Shown: piece by piece, positions 9,078 through 18,688 of the stretch
Position numbering within the stretch: position 1 is the stretch's first letter
Layout of the letters: every line of letters begins with the position of its first letter
Assembly (NCBI RefSeq): GCF_018448925.1
Contig: NZ_RCWE01000007.1
Location: 124,001 to 188,000 of the forward strand
Length of the DNA stretch: 64,000 nt
Origin: Photorhabdus akhurstii
Lineage (GTDB): Bacteria; Pseudomonadota; Gammaproteobacteria; Enterobacterales; Enterobacteriaceae
Reading direction: 5' to 3'
The notes under the pieces: model-generated
Told to the model about the DNA's origin: nothing
The model's database searches: none
Seen by the model: only the letters and a program-made list of their open reading frames with translations
Position numbers and translations under genes: made by a program

Positions 9078-9154
9078 TTATAGCATGCTGTTATTAATGG
9101 AGTAATGGTTTTACGGATTGAAGGGTCAACATCTAAAAATATTGAGGTTTACTT

Positions 9155-10348
9155 ATGCGAATAAACAGGGGAGTTTTGCCTCTGGCTACAATACTGGTAT
9201 TCTCAGGCAGCTTAGCTCTTTCAGGATGTAACGACAAAGACTCTCAGCAAGCTGCTGGGAATCAACAGGCTCCTGAAGTCGGTATCGTGACGCTGAAAAA
9301 TGAACCTCTGATGGTCACGACAGAACTTCCAGGCCGAACGTCAGCCTTCCGCATTGCAGAAGTTCGTCCACAAGTAAGTGGTATAATTCTGAAACGAAAT
9401 TATAAAGAAGGTAGCGATGTAAAAGCAGGCACATCTTTATATCAGATAGATCCAGCAACTTACCAGGCTACCTATGACAGTGCTAAAGCTGATTTGGCAA
9501 AAGCTCAAGCTAATGCAGAGATCACACGCTTGACAGTGAACCGATATAAGTCACTGTTAGGTACAAACTATGTTAGTCAACAGGAATTTGATAAAGCCAG
9601 CGCTGACTATGCTGAAGCGAACGCTATAGTACAGGCAGCAAAAGCGGCTGTAGAGACTGCCCGTATCAATTTGGCATATACCAAAGTTACAGCGCCGATT
9701 AGTGGTCGTTCCGGCAAATCGACTATAACTGAAGGCGCTCTTGTTTCTGTTGGTCAACCAACAGCACTGACAACTGTTCAACAACTAGATCCAATTTATG
9801 TGGATGTCACTCAGTCAAGTGATGATTATCTGCGCCTTAAAAGTGAAATCGCCAAAGGTGTTGTGCAGAAAGGGGACAGTAAGGCTAAAGTTCACCTGAT
9901 CATGGAGAATGGTAAAAATTACAGTGAAACAGGCTATTTGGAATTCTCTGATATCGCTGTAGATGAAACAACGGGCTCTATCACTATCCGTGCAATATTC
10001 CCTAATCCAAATGAAGAGTTACTGCCAGGCATGTTTGTTCGAGCAAAACTGGAAGAGGGTATTCGCCGGGATTCAATACTCGTTCCTCAACAAGGAGTTA
10101 CCCGTACACCTCGTGGTGAAGCTACTGTCATGGTGGTTGGTGCAGACGAAAAAGTCGAACCACGCGTTATCACCGCTAACCAAGCTATTGGTGATAAATG
10201 GCTAGTAACTTCCGGTCTGAAAGCAGGTGATCGGGTCATTGTTACTGGTTTGCAAAAAATTAAACCCGGCATCCCGGTTAAAGCAGCAGAAGTAGACTTA
10301 AATGCAAAATCTGCTGCGAACCAAACTGAACCTGCGAAAAAGTCTTAA
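9155..10348 (+). CDS. acrA: Efflux pump periplasmic adaptor lipoprotein AcrA
   Basis: Links the AcrB pump to the TolC outer-membrane channel. The 397-residue protein has a lipobox LALSGC with Cys25 as lipidation site, the same position as in E. coli. It then shows the split lipoyl domain (EVRPQVSGIILKRNYKEG), a helical hairpin, and the beta-barrel and membrane-proximal domains. AcrB starts 18 bp after the stop. Confidence 0.97.
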   Translation: MRINRGVLPLATILVFSGSLALSGCNDKDSQQAAGNQQAPEVGIVTLKNEPLMVTTELPGRTSAFRIAEVRPQVSGIILKRNYKEGSDVKAGTSLYQIDPATYQATYDSAKADLAKAQANAEITRLTVNRYKSLLGTNYVSQQEFDKASADYAEANAIVQAAKAAVETARINLAYTKVTAPISGRSGKSTITEGALVSVGQPTALTTVQQLDPIYVDVTQSSDDYLRLKSEIAKGVVQKGDSKAKVHLIMENGKNYSETGYLEFSDIAVDETTGSITIRAIFPNPNEELLPGMFVRAKLEEGIRRDSILVPQQGVTRTPRGEATVMVVGADEKVEPRVITANQAIGDKWLVTSGLKAGDRVIVTGLQKIKPGIPVKAAEVDLNAKSAANQTEPAKKS

Positions 10349-10366
10349 TTTAGGAGTCGGTGATTC

Positions 10367-13300
10367 ATGCCTAAGTTTTTTATAGATCGGCCAATCTTTG
10401 CATGGGTAATCGCAATTATCACCATGCTGGCTGGGCTGCTGGCAATTATGAAATTACCCGTGGCGCAATACCCTACTATCGCACCACCGGCGATTTCTAT
10501 CGCTGCAACTTATCCCGGCGCAGATGCCACCACTGTACAAAACACAGTTACTCAGGTTATCGAACAGAACATGAATGGTATCGACAACCTGGTTTATATG
10601 TCTTCCGACAGTGATTCTGCTGGAAACATGAATATCACACTAACCTTTGAAGCAGGTACTAACCCCGACATTGCACAGGTACAGGTGCAAAACAAGCTGC
10701 AACTCGCTATGCCTCTGTTACCACAAGAAGTACAACAGCAAGGGATACGTGTAGATAAGTCCACAACCTCTTTCCTAATGGTTGCCGGATTCATCTCTGA
10801 AGATGGTTCCATGTCACAGGACGATATCTCTGATTATGTTGGTGCAACTGTCAAGGACCCTTTAAGTCGCGTAACCGGTGTAGGTGACACAATGCTTTTC
10901 GGTAACCAGTATGCCATGCGTATCTGGTTAAATCCTGACAAGCTCGTTAACTACAAAATGACGACTTTAGATGTAATAAATGCAATCAAAGCGCAAAATA
11001 ACCAAATAGCCGCCGGTCAATTAGGGGGAACTCCTCCCGTTCCAGGTCAACGCCTGAATGCTTCGATCATTGCTCAAACACGTCTAACCTCACCAGAAGA
11101 GTTCAGTAATATTCTCCTGCGCGTCAATACTGACGGTTCTCAAGTCCGTCTGAAAGATGTAGCAAACGTGGAACTAGGTGCAGAAAGCTACAACATCATT
11201 GCCCGCTATAACGGTAAACCTGCTGCGGGTATCGGTGTCAAACTAGCGACAGGCGCTAACGCTTTGGATACATCCAAAGCAGTAAAAGAAGCACTAAAAA
11301 ATATGGAACCTTTCTTCCCTCACGGGCTGAAAATTGTCTATCCATATGACACCACACCATTCGTTAAAATCTCTATTAACGAAGTGGTAAAAACACTGGT
11401 TGAAGCAATTATGCTAGTGTTCGTGGTAATGTACCTATTTCTCCAAAATTTCCGCGCAACACTCATTCCAACCATTGCGGTTCCAGTCGTACTCTTAGGA
11501 ACATTTGCGATACTCGCTACATTTGGCTATTCAATAAATACATTAACCATGTTTGCTATGGTTCTTGCCATTGGCTTACTGGTAGATGATGCCATTGTTG
11601 TTGTAGAAAACGTTGAACGTGTTATGCAGGAAGAAGGTCTATCGCCAAAAGAAGCAACCAGGAAATCAATGGGACAAATCCAAAGCGCCTTGGTTGGTAT
11701 TGCAATGGTGCTGTCTGCTGTATTTATCCCAATGGCCTTCTTCGGCGGTTCAACCGGTGCAATTTATCGTCAATTCTCGATTACTATCGTATCTGCAATG
11801 GTACTCTCTGTGCTGGTAGCCTTAATCCTGACACCAGCTCTATGTGCCACTATGTTGAAACCCATTGCCAAAGGTAGCCACGGTAAGCAGACCGGCGTCT
11901 TTGGCTGGTTCAACCGAATATTTGACAAAAGTACCCACCACTATACTGACAGTGTTGGTCGTATTCTACGCAATACAGGCCGTTATCTGGTAATTTATGT
12001 ATTCCTGGTGGCTGGTATGGCCGTCATGTTCACACGTTTACCATCTTCCTTTCTTCCTGAAGAAGATCAGGGAGTTTTGCTGACAATGGTTCAATTACCT
12101 GCGGGGGCGACACAGGAACAAACAGAGAAAGTTCTGGATAAAATAAGCGATTACTTCAATACAGAAGAAAAAGATCGTGTGGTTTCTGTATTTACCGTCA
12201 GCGGCTTTGGTTTTAGTGGTCAAGGGCAAAACACTGGGTTGGGCTTTATAAGCCTGAAAGACTGGAGTGAACGCCCTGGCGCTGAAAACAAAGTACCTGC
12301 TATTGTTGCCAGGGCTAGCGCTCACTTCCAGCAAATCAAAGAAGGTATGGTTTTTGCGTTTAACATCCCGGCAATTGTAGAGTTAGGTTCAGCAACCGGC
12401 TTTGATTTTGAATTAATTGATAAAGCAAACCTTGGACATGACAAACTGACAGAAGCTCGTAACCAATTACTTGGCATGATACAACAGCATCCAGATATGT
12501 TAGTAGGTGTTCGTCCTAATGGTCAGGAAGATACTCCTCAATATCGGCTCAGAATTGATCAGGAAAAAGCTGAAGCTCTGGGTGTTTCCATTGCTGATAT
12601 TAACTCAACACTCAGCACGATGTTTGGTAGTAACTATGTGAACGACTTTATTGATCGCGGTCGCGTCAAAAAAGTTTACGTTCAGTCGGAAGCACCTTAT
12701 CGTATGTTGCCAAGTGATATCTACAAGCTGTATGTCCGTAACAAACAAGGTGAAATGGTTCCATTTTCTGCCTTTATAGATACATCCAAAGAACCCTGGA
12801 CCTACGGCTCACCACGTCTGGAACGTTACAACGGTTTACCATCAATGGAAATTCTGGGTGAAGCAGCTCCAGGTAAAAGTACCGGCGATGCAATGGCCCT
12901 GATGGAAGAGCTGGCATCCAAGCTACCGAATGGGATCGGTTTCGATTGGACAGGTATGTCCTATCAAGAACGCCTATCCGGTAATCAGGCTCCAGCTCTG
13001 TATGCATTATCGTTGATAGTGGTATTCCTCTGTCTGGCAGCACTATATGAAAGCTGGTCAATTCCATTCTCAGTTATGTTAGTAGTACCATTGGGTATTG
13101 TTGGGGCCTTGTTGGCAACAACATTCCGCGGTTTGGATAACGATGTTTATTTTAAAGTTGGCTTATTAACCACTATCGGGTTGTCGGCGAAGAACGCGAT
13201 ACTCATCGTTGAATTCGCTAAGGATCTGATGGAAAAAGAAGGCAAGGGGTTGATAGAAGCTACGCTAGATGCGGTAAGAATGCGTCTTCGCCCAATCCTA

Positions 13301-13516
13301 ATGACATCACTAGCATTTATGTTAGGTGTTATTCCCCTAGTACTGAGTAATGGTGCAGGTTCTGGCTCTCAAAACGCGGTGGGTACTGGGGTATTAGGCG
13401 GAATGATTGCCGCAACCTCGCTAGCAATCTTTTTCGTGCCAGTATTCTTTGTGGTTATAAGACGACGTTTCAGTAAGAAAGCGGAGGAGATTGAACCTGC
13501 GTCAGAATCTCATTAA
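10367..13516 (+). CDS. acrB: Multidrug efflux RND transporter AcrB
   Basis: Proton-driven inner-membrane pump exporting drugs, dyes and bile salts, working as a trimer with AcrA and TolC. It is 1049 residues, the E. coli length. D407 and D408 in [17 protein letters not shown] are the proton-relay pair, and the start [15 protein letters not shown] is standard. No broken motif is visible. A terminator follows. In E. coli acrB is followed by tomB-hha; here a 1-kb gap with a decayed tomB lies between. Confidence 0.98.
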   Translation: MPKFFIDRPIFAWVIAIITMLAGLLAIMKLPVAQYPTIAPPAISIAATYPGADATTVQNTVTQVIEQNMNGIDNLVYMSSDSDSAGNMNITLTFEAGTNPDIAQVQVQNKLQLAMPLLPQEVQQQGIRVDKSTTSFLMVAGFISEDGSMSQDDISDYVGATVKDPLSRVTGVGDTMLFGNQYAMRIWLNPDKLVNYKMTTLDVINAIKAQNNQIAAGQLGGTPPVPGQRLNASIIAQTRLTSPEEFSNILLRVNTDGSQVRLKDVANVELGAESYNIIARYNGKPAAGIGVKLATGANALDTSKAVKEALKNMEPFFPHGLKIVYPYDTTPFVKISINEVVKTLVEAIMLVFVVMYLFLQNFRATLIPTIAVPVVLLGTFAILATFGYSINTLTMFAMVLAIGLLVDDAIVVVENVERVMQEEGLSPKEATRKSMGQIQSALVGIAMVLSAVFIPMAFFGGSTGAIYRQFSITIVSAMVLSVLVALILTPALCATMLKPIAKGSHGKQTGVFGWFNRIFDKSTHHYTDSVGRILRNTGRYLVIYVFLVAGMAVMFTRLPSSFLPEEDQGVLLTMVQLPAGATQEQTEKVLDKISDYFNTEEKDRVVSVFTVSGFGFSGQGQNTGLGFISLKDWSERPGAENKVPAIVARASAHFQQIKEGMVFAFNIPAIVELGSATGFDFELIDKANLGHDKLTEARNQLLGMIQQHPDMLVGVRPNGQEDTPQYRLRIDQEKAEALGVSIADINSTLSTMFGSNYVNDFIDRGRVKKVYVQSEAPYRMLPSDIYKLYVRNKQGEMVPFSAFIDTSKEPWTYGSPRLERYNGLPSMEILGEAAPGKSTGDAMALMEELASKLPNGIGFDWTGMSYQERLSGNQAPALYALSLIVVFLCLAALYESWSIPFSVMLVVPLGIVGALLATTFRGLDNDVYFKVGLLTTIGLSAKNAILIVEFAKDLMEKEGKGLIEATLDAVRMRLRPILMTSLAFMLGVIPLVLSNGAGSGSQNAVGTGVLGGMIAATSLAIFFVPVFFVVIRRRFSKKAEEIEPASESH

Positions 13517-13533
13517 TGCTACCAACAATAACC

Positions 13534-13562
13534 AGAAGGCCGTCAGATCGGCCTTCTTAATA
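13534..13562 (+). terminator. acrAB terminator
   Basis: Stem AGAAGGCC / GGCCTTCT (13534-13541 and 13550-13557) with a short loop, followed by TAATATAATA, 17 bp after the acrB stop. Confidence 0.7.
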
Positions 13563-14131
13563 TAATAGTTGCTTCCACCTGGCAAGATTCTGATCATTAA
13601 CCTATCCGCTTAATCTTTAAGTAATTTTGTTTAAATTTAATTATGATCACCACTTATGAGTATAAAATAGCTTTAAAAATCCAAGCATTAGTGACTTTAA
13701 TAAAATTAATATGAAAGTTGTCGGACAAAAATTACTTTATCTTTTTTTACACTAAATGACAAAAAACAATACCAGCACATAGTGACTTATGTAATAATGA
13801 TGTTATATTCATTGATTATTGTAGCCATCAGGCTATAATCTGCCGTTACTGGTATCTGAGAGTAATACTGTTTTATATAAACCTACATATTAACTCACAC
13901 ATACTAGCCGATATTTATAGTTTATTGAGTTAAGGTATGAATTTTTGTTAAGAGCTGATCCTGATTTACTAGAAGAAAATCAGAGCTATCTGTAAAAAAG
14001 ATAAATAATCCCAAAGAACGATTATAGATACATAATAATAATCTCTCGAAAAAAATTTTATAATACGTGTATATGCTTAGTGTTTAACTCAAAAAATTAA
14101 GTAATGGCATATACTGGAAGATCAACATAGC
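13561..14131. other. AT-rich intergenic region between acrB and tomB relic
   Basis: No gene is visible in this 570-bp stretch. It has two small inverted repeats: TTGTAGCC / GGCTATAA at about 13819-13838, and CTGATTT / AAATCAG at 13961-13983. Neither has a clear U-run. A long leader or a small RNA for hha cannot be excluded, but I see no positive evidence for one. Confidence 0.5.
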
Positions 14132-14505
14132 ATGGATGAATATTCACTCAAGATGACATAATATTGATGAATTAAAATGCTTATGTGAGAATCTAAGGCA
14201 AGAGGTACGTCTAGTACAAAGTACACAGAGATGAGACTGGTTGTGAAAATAATTTTTACATCTCAGAATAATTTAGAGCTAAACAAATAGAACGAATACA
14301 TATCAACTTTCGTTTAGTACTTTAAAATAAAATATTCTGATGATTTCAACCTTCTCTCTTGAATTGATAAATGTATTGATAATACATATACTTACAAATC
14401 TCTTGGAAACAAATTAAGATTAGCGTTTCCAGACTTGTGGAATGGTAAAAACTAATGAACGCTCAATCAGCGTCCTGTTACAGGATTTAAGTTGTTCCTT
14501 GAGCA
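14132..14505 (+). pseudogene. tomB: Decayed tomB (ymoB), antitoxin partner of hha
   Basis: TomB is a 124-residue antagonist of Hha, encoded just upstream of hha. Here ATG at 14132 opens MDEYSLK. After a one-base insertion near 14153, HNIDELKCLCENL follows in the next frame (14157 on). In the original frame, 14258-14335 reads TSQNNLELNK-stop-NEYISTFV-stop-YFKIKY, matching the TomB block TSAINLQLNELIEHIATF and ALNYKIKY. At least one frameshift and several in-frame stops prevent a full product. Position, order and size all fit tomB. The end coordinate is approximate. Confidence 0.85.
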
Positions 14506-14565
14506 AAATTTGATTGAATATTTCCCTCAATAATTTTTTATATATGTTAAATAAGAAAGGCGATT

Positions 14566-14769
14566 ATGACTAAAACTGATTATCTGATGCGTTTAAGAAA
14601 ATGCACCACGATTGATACACTAGAACGTGTGATTGAAAAGAACAAATATGAACTTTCAGGAGATGAACTTGAACTATTCTACTCTGCTGCGGATCACCGC
14701 CTAGCTGAGCTGACCATGAATAAACTGTATGATAGAATTCCACCTTCAGTATGGAAATACGTTCGCTAA
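14566..14769 (+). CDS. hha: Hha/YmoA family nucleoid-associated regulator
   Basis: A 67-residue protein nearly identical by eye to Yersinia YmoA ([20 protein letters not shown] start). Hha/YmoA binds H-NS and modifies silencing of horizontally acquired genes, including virulence loci. A ribosome-binding site (AGAAAGGCG) precedes the ATG. The tomB normally found upstream is decayed, so Hha is expected to act without its usual antagonist. Confidence 0.96.
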   Translation: MTKTDYLMRLRKCTTIDTLERVIEKNKYELSGDELELFYSAADHRLAELTMNKLYDRIPPSVWKYVR

Positions 14770-14804
14770 ACTAAAATAGTCTTTATCAGATAGAAAGTGA
14801 TCCG

Positions 14805-14832
14805 AGCCGGTAAAGTGCTATCGGCTTATTTA
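14805..14832 (+). terminator. hha terminator
   Basis: Stem AGCCGGTA / TATCGGCT with one G-U pair, followed by TATTTAGAT, 36 bp after the hha stop. Confidence 0.55.
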
Positions 14833-14866
14833 GATCATCTATGTATTTAGGTTATCAATGAAAATT

Positions 14867-14979
14867 GGCGAGGGCTCTGCCAGCGACATCCCGGCACACA
14901 CATCCCCTGCTATGGCTGCTTCCTTCCGGACCTGACCAAGTTAACAAGTTAGCGTTGCGGGAGAACCAACAGAGCCCCC
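14867..14979 (-). ncRNA. ffs: 4.5S RNA of the signal recognition particle
   Basis: The minus strand gives a 113-nt RNA that starts GGGGGCTCTGTTGGTTCTCC and ends in a complementary GGCAGAGCCCTCGCC. The strictly conserved apical region GGTCCGGAAGGAAGCAGCC, which binds Ffh, is intact. The RNA directs membrane proteins to FtsY and SecYEG. In E. coli ffs is near ybaZ and ybaY; ybaY is next here and ybaZ is missing. Confidence 0.97.
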
Positions 14980-15105
14980 ATTGTGACGTGTTGCTTTAAC
15001 TTCAAAGCGGCGCCATTATCATTCATACCTACTCAAATAGCAAGACAAGCAGGCCCGAATGCTGATTTATTGCACATTACAAGTGAATACAATTAAGGAA
15101 ATGTA

Positions 15106-15552
15106 TTATCTAACGGCTTTCAACGTAATTTCGATATTTTTAGTCTTCCCATTATTAATCACTTCATACGCTGTATCTGTAACAAACATCAATCGACTAT
15201 GCAGCGAAACAGAAGCACTGACAACAATGCGTGCACCCGGCTTAATTTTGTCTGATTGATAAGGCAAAACAAAATGGAAAGGCGATTGTTTCCCTCCTAA
15301 ACGCTCAACCTTCTGAGACAGAGTAACTGAAGGTGCATCAAGCAAAGATACATCAGATAAAGCCACTGTCAGAACAGCATCTGCTGGCAATGCTATACGC
15401 TGTAGTATATTAATATTGCCTTCAACAAAAGAACGTTTCATTGGATTTTCAATCTTTTCCACCTGAGTATCTACTACCTCAGCACCTTGAGCATTACACC
15501 CAACCAAAGCAACCGCTAGTAGTACACCAACGGGGAGTTGCCATAACTTCAT
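15106..15552 (-). CDS. ybaY: YbaY family lipoprotein
   Basis: A 148-residue lipoprotein of unknown role. The signal peptide MKLWQLPVGVLLAVALVGC gives a lipobox with Cys19. The mature part is a beta-rich YbaY domain (LPADAVLTVALSDVSLLDA). I chose the ATG at 15552, spaced properly from GGAGGA, over the in-frame ATG at 15558, which is too close to it. Confidence 0.88.
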   Translation of the reverse strand: MKLWQLPVGVLLAVALVGCNAQGAEVVDTQVEKIENPMKRSFVEGNINILQRIALPADAVLTVALSDVSLLDAPSVTLSQKVERLGGKQSPFHFVLPYQSDKIKPGARIVVSASVSLHSRLMFVTDTAYEVINNGKTKNIEITLKAVR

Positions 15553-15580
15553 ATACATTCCTCCATTATTAACTAACCTC

Positions 15581-15703
15581 TACCCGTTATCTTTCAAGTT
15601 GCCTCTTTGTTGGCTGCGTTCACTCACCCCGGCCACATAGTTACCTATGCTCCCGGGGATTCGCTCCCTTGCCGTCGCGATGCATCTTGAAATCCATAGG
15701 GTA
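15581..15703. repeat. 123-bp imperfect palindromic intergenic repeat
   Basis: The element begins TACCCGTTATCTTTCAAGTTGC and ends with a degenerate inverted copy (GCATCTTGAAATCCATAGGGTA). It has an inner palindrome CCCCGG...CCGGGG around CACATAG/CTATGCT. I recognise it as a kind of short dispersed repeat common between genes in Photorhabdus and related enterics. It has no ORF and could form a long hairpin RNA. No second copy is seen in this window. Confidence 0.75.
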
Positions 15704-15928
15704 TATATTAAACATTAAAATAAATTGAAATATCAAATCATTAAATCTAAACCATCTGGATTATAGATTAAAAAATTGAATATCAGACACCAACAAATCT
15801 CATATTCTTTATTGCACTACTGTCAGGACTTAAAACATTTACAATTTAGTTATTTATTAATCATATATTAATGAGACAATAATTATCCCTTGTACTCTCT
15901 ATAACCTAATAGAAAACAAAGGCATATT
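15704..15928. other. AT-rich gap before tesB
   Basis: Together with the palindromic repeat this fills the 376 bp between ybaY and tesB. The segment is strongly AT-rich and probably contains the tesB promoter; I could not choose one. Confidence 0.4.
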
Positions 15929-16792
15929 ATGAGCAAGTCATTACAGAATCTGATAAATTTGATGAAATTGGAAAAAATTGAGGAAGGTATTTACCGAGGG
16001 CAAAGTAAAGATCTCGGTTTTCCTCAGGTTTTCGGGGGGCAAGTGATTGGTCAGGCACTGTATGCAGCCAAACAAACCGTTGTCGATGACCGGATGGGCA
16101 ACTCTTTCCATAGCTATTTCTTACGCCCCGGAGACAGCCACAAACCTATCGTCTATGATGTTGAAATTCTACGTGATGGGGGAAGTTTTAGTGCCCGGAG
16201 AGTCAGTGCCATTCAAAATGGCAAACCTATCTTTTATATGACTGCCTCATTTCAAAGTCACGAAGAAGGTTTTGAACATCAGAATATGATGCCGGATATA
16301 CCATATCCAGAAGAACTTATCCCTCAGAACGAAATCGTGAAAAAGATGTCGCATCTGCTGCCACAGAAGATGCAGAATATTCTTCTCTTTCCCTGCCCGC
16401 TAGAAATGAGGCCCGTAAAATATCACAGTCCATTTAATTGCCCACCAGAAGAACCTATACGCTATGTTTGGTTCCGCAGTAATGGCAATATGCCTGATGA
16501 CCCTTTTATTCATCAATATCTACTTGGCTATGCCTCCGATTTTAACTTTCTGCCAACAGCATTACAGCCACATGGTGTCGGGTTCCTTGAGAAAAATATT
16601 CAGATAGCAACAATTGACCATTCTATGTGGTTTCACCGCCCGTTTAAACTAGACGACTGGCTACTATATGCTATAGATAGTCCATCAGCTTCCGGTGCCC
16701 GTGGTTTTGTTCGGGGACAAATTTATAATCGTGAAGGGGTACTTGTTGCTTCCACTGTACAGGAAGGTCTGATTAGGAAACGCAACAGATAA
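15929..16792 (+). CDS. tesB: Acyl-CoA thioesterase II
   Basis: Hydrolyses medium- and long-chain acyl-CoA to free acid and CoA. The 287-residue double-hotdog protein has the E. coli length, with [13 protein letters not shown] in the first hotdog and the [10 protein letters not shown] and [10 protein letters not shown] segments that carry the active-site Asp and helix in the second. It is convergent with amtB. Confidence 0.96.
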   Translation: MSKSLQNLINLMKLEKIEEGIYRGQSKDLGFPQVFGGQVIGQALYAAKQTVVDDRMGNSFHSYFLRPGDSHKPIVYDVEILRDGGSFSARRVSAIQNGKPIFYMTASFQSHEEGFEHQNMMPDIPYPEELIPQNEIVKKMSHLLPQKMQNILLFPCPLEMRPVKYHSPFNCPPEEPIRYVWFRSNGNMPDDPFIHQYLLGYASDFNFLPTALQPHGVGFLEKNIQIATIDHSMWFHRPFKLDDWLLYAIDSPSASGARGFVRGQIYNREGVLVASTVQEGLIRKRNR

Positions 16793-16796
16793 ATGA

Positions 16797-16854
16797 ATAA
16801 GGCAGCAAATTAAGAAACCAGCATTGTATTTTATGGTCTTATTGCTGCCTTTTA
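16797..16854. terminator. Bidirectional terminator between tesB and amtB
   Basis: A 10-bp stem (AAGGCAGCAA / TTGCTGCCTT) with a long loop, followed by TTTT on the plus strand, sits just after the tesB stop and just beyond the amtB stop. Confidence 0.6.
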
Positions 16855-16864
16855 ATATTACAAC

Positions 16865-18148
16865 TTAATTATAAGCACTCTCTCCATGAGAATTAATATC
16901 CAACCCTTCCCTTTCAACTTCAACTGTAACCCGCAGCCCTACCAACAGCTCTGCTATTTTAAAAGCAACAAAGGCAACAATGACTGACCAAACCACACAA
17001 ACCAGTATACTAAAAGCCTGGATACCAACTTGCTCCAACATGGTTATACCCTCTGCATGCCCGGTTCCTCCCAAAGATTTAGCCGTAAAAACCCCAGTCA
17101 GGAGGCAACCCACGATCCCACATACGCCGTGTATACCAAATACATCACATACATCGTCAACGCGTAACCATCGTTTTAAAGCCACCACCCCCCAAAGTCC
17201 GGTAAAACCCGCGATCAGACCAATGATTAATGCACCACCAACACCCACCATTCCAGCAGCAGGTGTAATACCAACCAGTCCAGCAATACAGCCTGAACAT
17301 GCTCCTAGAAGAGACGGCTTATTACGGAAAAACCATTCTGCAAAAACCCATGACAGAATAGCGGCAGCAGTCGCCACAATGGTATTTAAAAATGCCAGAG
17401 CAGCTATCTCATTAGCAGCATTAGCAGAACCCGCATTAAAACCGAACCAACCAATATAGAGCACAGCAGTACCAGTGAAAACCATCGGTAAATTATGTGG
17501 TTTAAATGCTTCTTTCCCAAAACCAGTGCGTTTTCCCAGCAAGTAAGCACCAACTAATCCAGCTACAGCAGCGTTAACATGAACAACTGTACCACCCGCA
17601 AAATCCAATGCTCCATCCTGTGAAAGTACACCACCGCCCCAAACCATATGCGCCATAGGCAGGTAAGAAAATGTCAACCACAGCACACTAAAAATTAACA
17701 AAGCCGAAAAGCGAATACGCTCCCCTAATGCACCAACAATCAAAGCAACAGTGATACAAGCGAAAGAACCCTGAAATGCCACATGAATTAGCTGATAAAA
17801 ACTGCCACTTAAGTCAGTGAATGCCAAATTCTTTAGCATCATTTGACTAAAACCACCGAGAAAACCATTCCCTGGTTCAAAAGCCAAGCTGTAACCGTAA
17901 ATCACCCACAACACACATACTAAAGCAAAGCTCACCATAACCTGAGCCATGAGCGATAAAACGTTTTTACTCCGTAACAATCCACCATAAAACAGAGCAA
18001 TTCCCGGAATGGTCATAAACAGAACAAGGACTGTACAAATCATCATAAAAGCATTATCAGCTTTGTCAGCAACGCCTTCCGCAGCCTGAGATAATGATGG
18101 TACACAACTGGCCACAATACCGGCAGCCACTGAGAATTGTCTTTTCAC
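16865..18148 (-). CDS. amtB: Ammonium transporter AmtB
   Basis: Inner-membrane ammonium channel with 11 expected membrane helices. Family blocks ADKADNAFMMICTVLVLFM, HVAFQGSFA, HMVWGGG and FGIHGVCG are intact. I place the start at the GTG at 18148. It gives a normal cleavable signal peptide (MKRQFSVAAGIVASCVPSLS) and 427 residues, close to E. coli's 428, 22 bp after the glnK stop. The upstream ATGs would overlap glnK and add an unrelated N-terminus. It is cotranscribed with glnK. Confidence 0.95.
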   Translation of the reverse strand: MKRQFSVAAGIVASCVPSLSQAAEGVADKADNAFMMICTVLVLFMTIPGIALFYGGLLRSKNVLSLMAQVMVSFALVCVLWVIYGYSLAFEPGNGFLGGFSQMMLKNLAFTDLSGSFYQLIHVAFQGSFACITVALIVGALGERIRFSALLIFSVLWLTFSYLPMAHMVWGGGVLSQDGALDFAGGTVVHVNAAVAGLVGAYLLGKRTGFGKEAFKPHNLPMVFTGTAVLYIGWFGFNAGSANAANEIAALAFLNTIVATAAAILSWVFAEWFFRNKPSLLGACSGCIAGLVGITPAAGMVGVGGALIIGLIAGFTGLWGVVALKRWLRVDDVCDVFGIHGVCGIVGCLLTGVFTAKSLGGTGHAEGITMLEQVGIQAFSILVCVVWSVIVAFVAFKIAELLVGLRVTVEVEREGLDINSHGESAYN

Positions 18149-18170
18149 ATCTATCTTCTCTATCAGTGAG

Positions 18171-18509
18171 TTACAGTGCCGCATCGTTAGTTTCTCCTGT
18201 TCTAATACGAATAGCCTGTTGTAATTCAACGACAAAGATTTTACCGTCGCCAACTTTTCCAGTGAAAGCTGATTGCTGAATAGCATGAATTACCTCCTCA
18301 ACTAATTCATCTGCTACAGCAATATCTATCTTTATTTTAGGTAAAAAATTGACACTATATTCAGCTCCACGGTAAAGCTCCGCATGCCCTTTCTGACGCC
18401 CAAATCCTTTTACCTCTGTTATGGTCAACCCCTGAACACCAAGATTAGAGAGAACTTCCCGAATATCCTCTAATTTGAATGGTTTTATAATTGTCGTAAT
18501 GAGCTTCAT
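18171..18509 (-). CDS. glnK: Nitrogen regulatory PII protein GlnK
   Basis: Trimeric nitrogen sensor that binds and blocks AmtB when nitrogen is ample. It is 112 residues with T-loop Tyr51 (GAEYSVNFLPK), the uridylylation site. The ATG at 18509 follows AAAGGGGAT; the reading frame extends upstream but the family start is here. A sigma-54 promoter lies upstream, and amtB follows. Confidence 0.97.
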   Translation of the reverse strand: MKLITTIIKPFKLEDIREVLSNLGVQGLTITEVKGFGRQKGHAELYRGAEYSVNFLPKIKIDIAVADELVEEVIHAIQQSAFTGKVGDGKIFVVELQQAIRIRTGETNDAAL

Positions 18510-18552
18510 ATATCCCCTTTCCATCCGGCTATTATGTTTGCAATAAGGAAAT

Positions 18553-18568
18553 AGCAAAGGGTGTGCCA
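18553..18568 (-). promoter_or_regulatory. Sigma-54 promoter of glnK-amtB
   Basis: The minus strand reads TGGCAC-ACCCT-TTGCT, a perfect match to the sigma-54 consensus TGGCAC-N5-TTGCW, 43 bp upstream of the glnK start. It implies NtrC-driven expression under nitrogen limitation. Confidence 0.9.
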
Positions 18569-18635
18569 GAAACTAAAAGAATATAAAAATCAAATAATAA
18601 TAAAGAAAATAAAAATTCTGGAGAAGTAAGAAGGA

Positions 18636-18660
18636 GGGAGAGTAGCGGATATACTCTCCC
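18636..18660 (-). terminator. mdlB terminator
   Basis: Perfect 9-bp stem GGGAGAGTA / TACTCTCCC downstream of mdlB, followed on the minus strand by TCCTTCTTACTTC. The U-run is weak. Confidence 0.5.
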
Positions 18661-18664
18661 AGAG

Positions 18665-18681
18665 TGCACCTAATCAGTGCA
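18665..18681. promoter_or_regulatory. NtrC binding site
   Basis: A palindrome TGCAC-N7-GTGCA, the NtrC consensus pattern, about 100 bp upstream of the glnK sigma-54 promoter and just after the mdlB stop. The distance suits an enhancer. Confidence 0.75.
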
Positions 18682-18688
18682 AGCCTGA

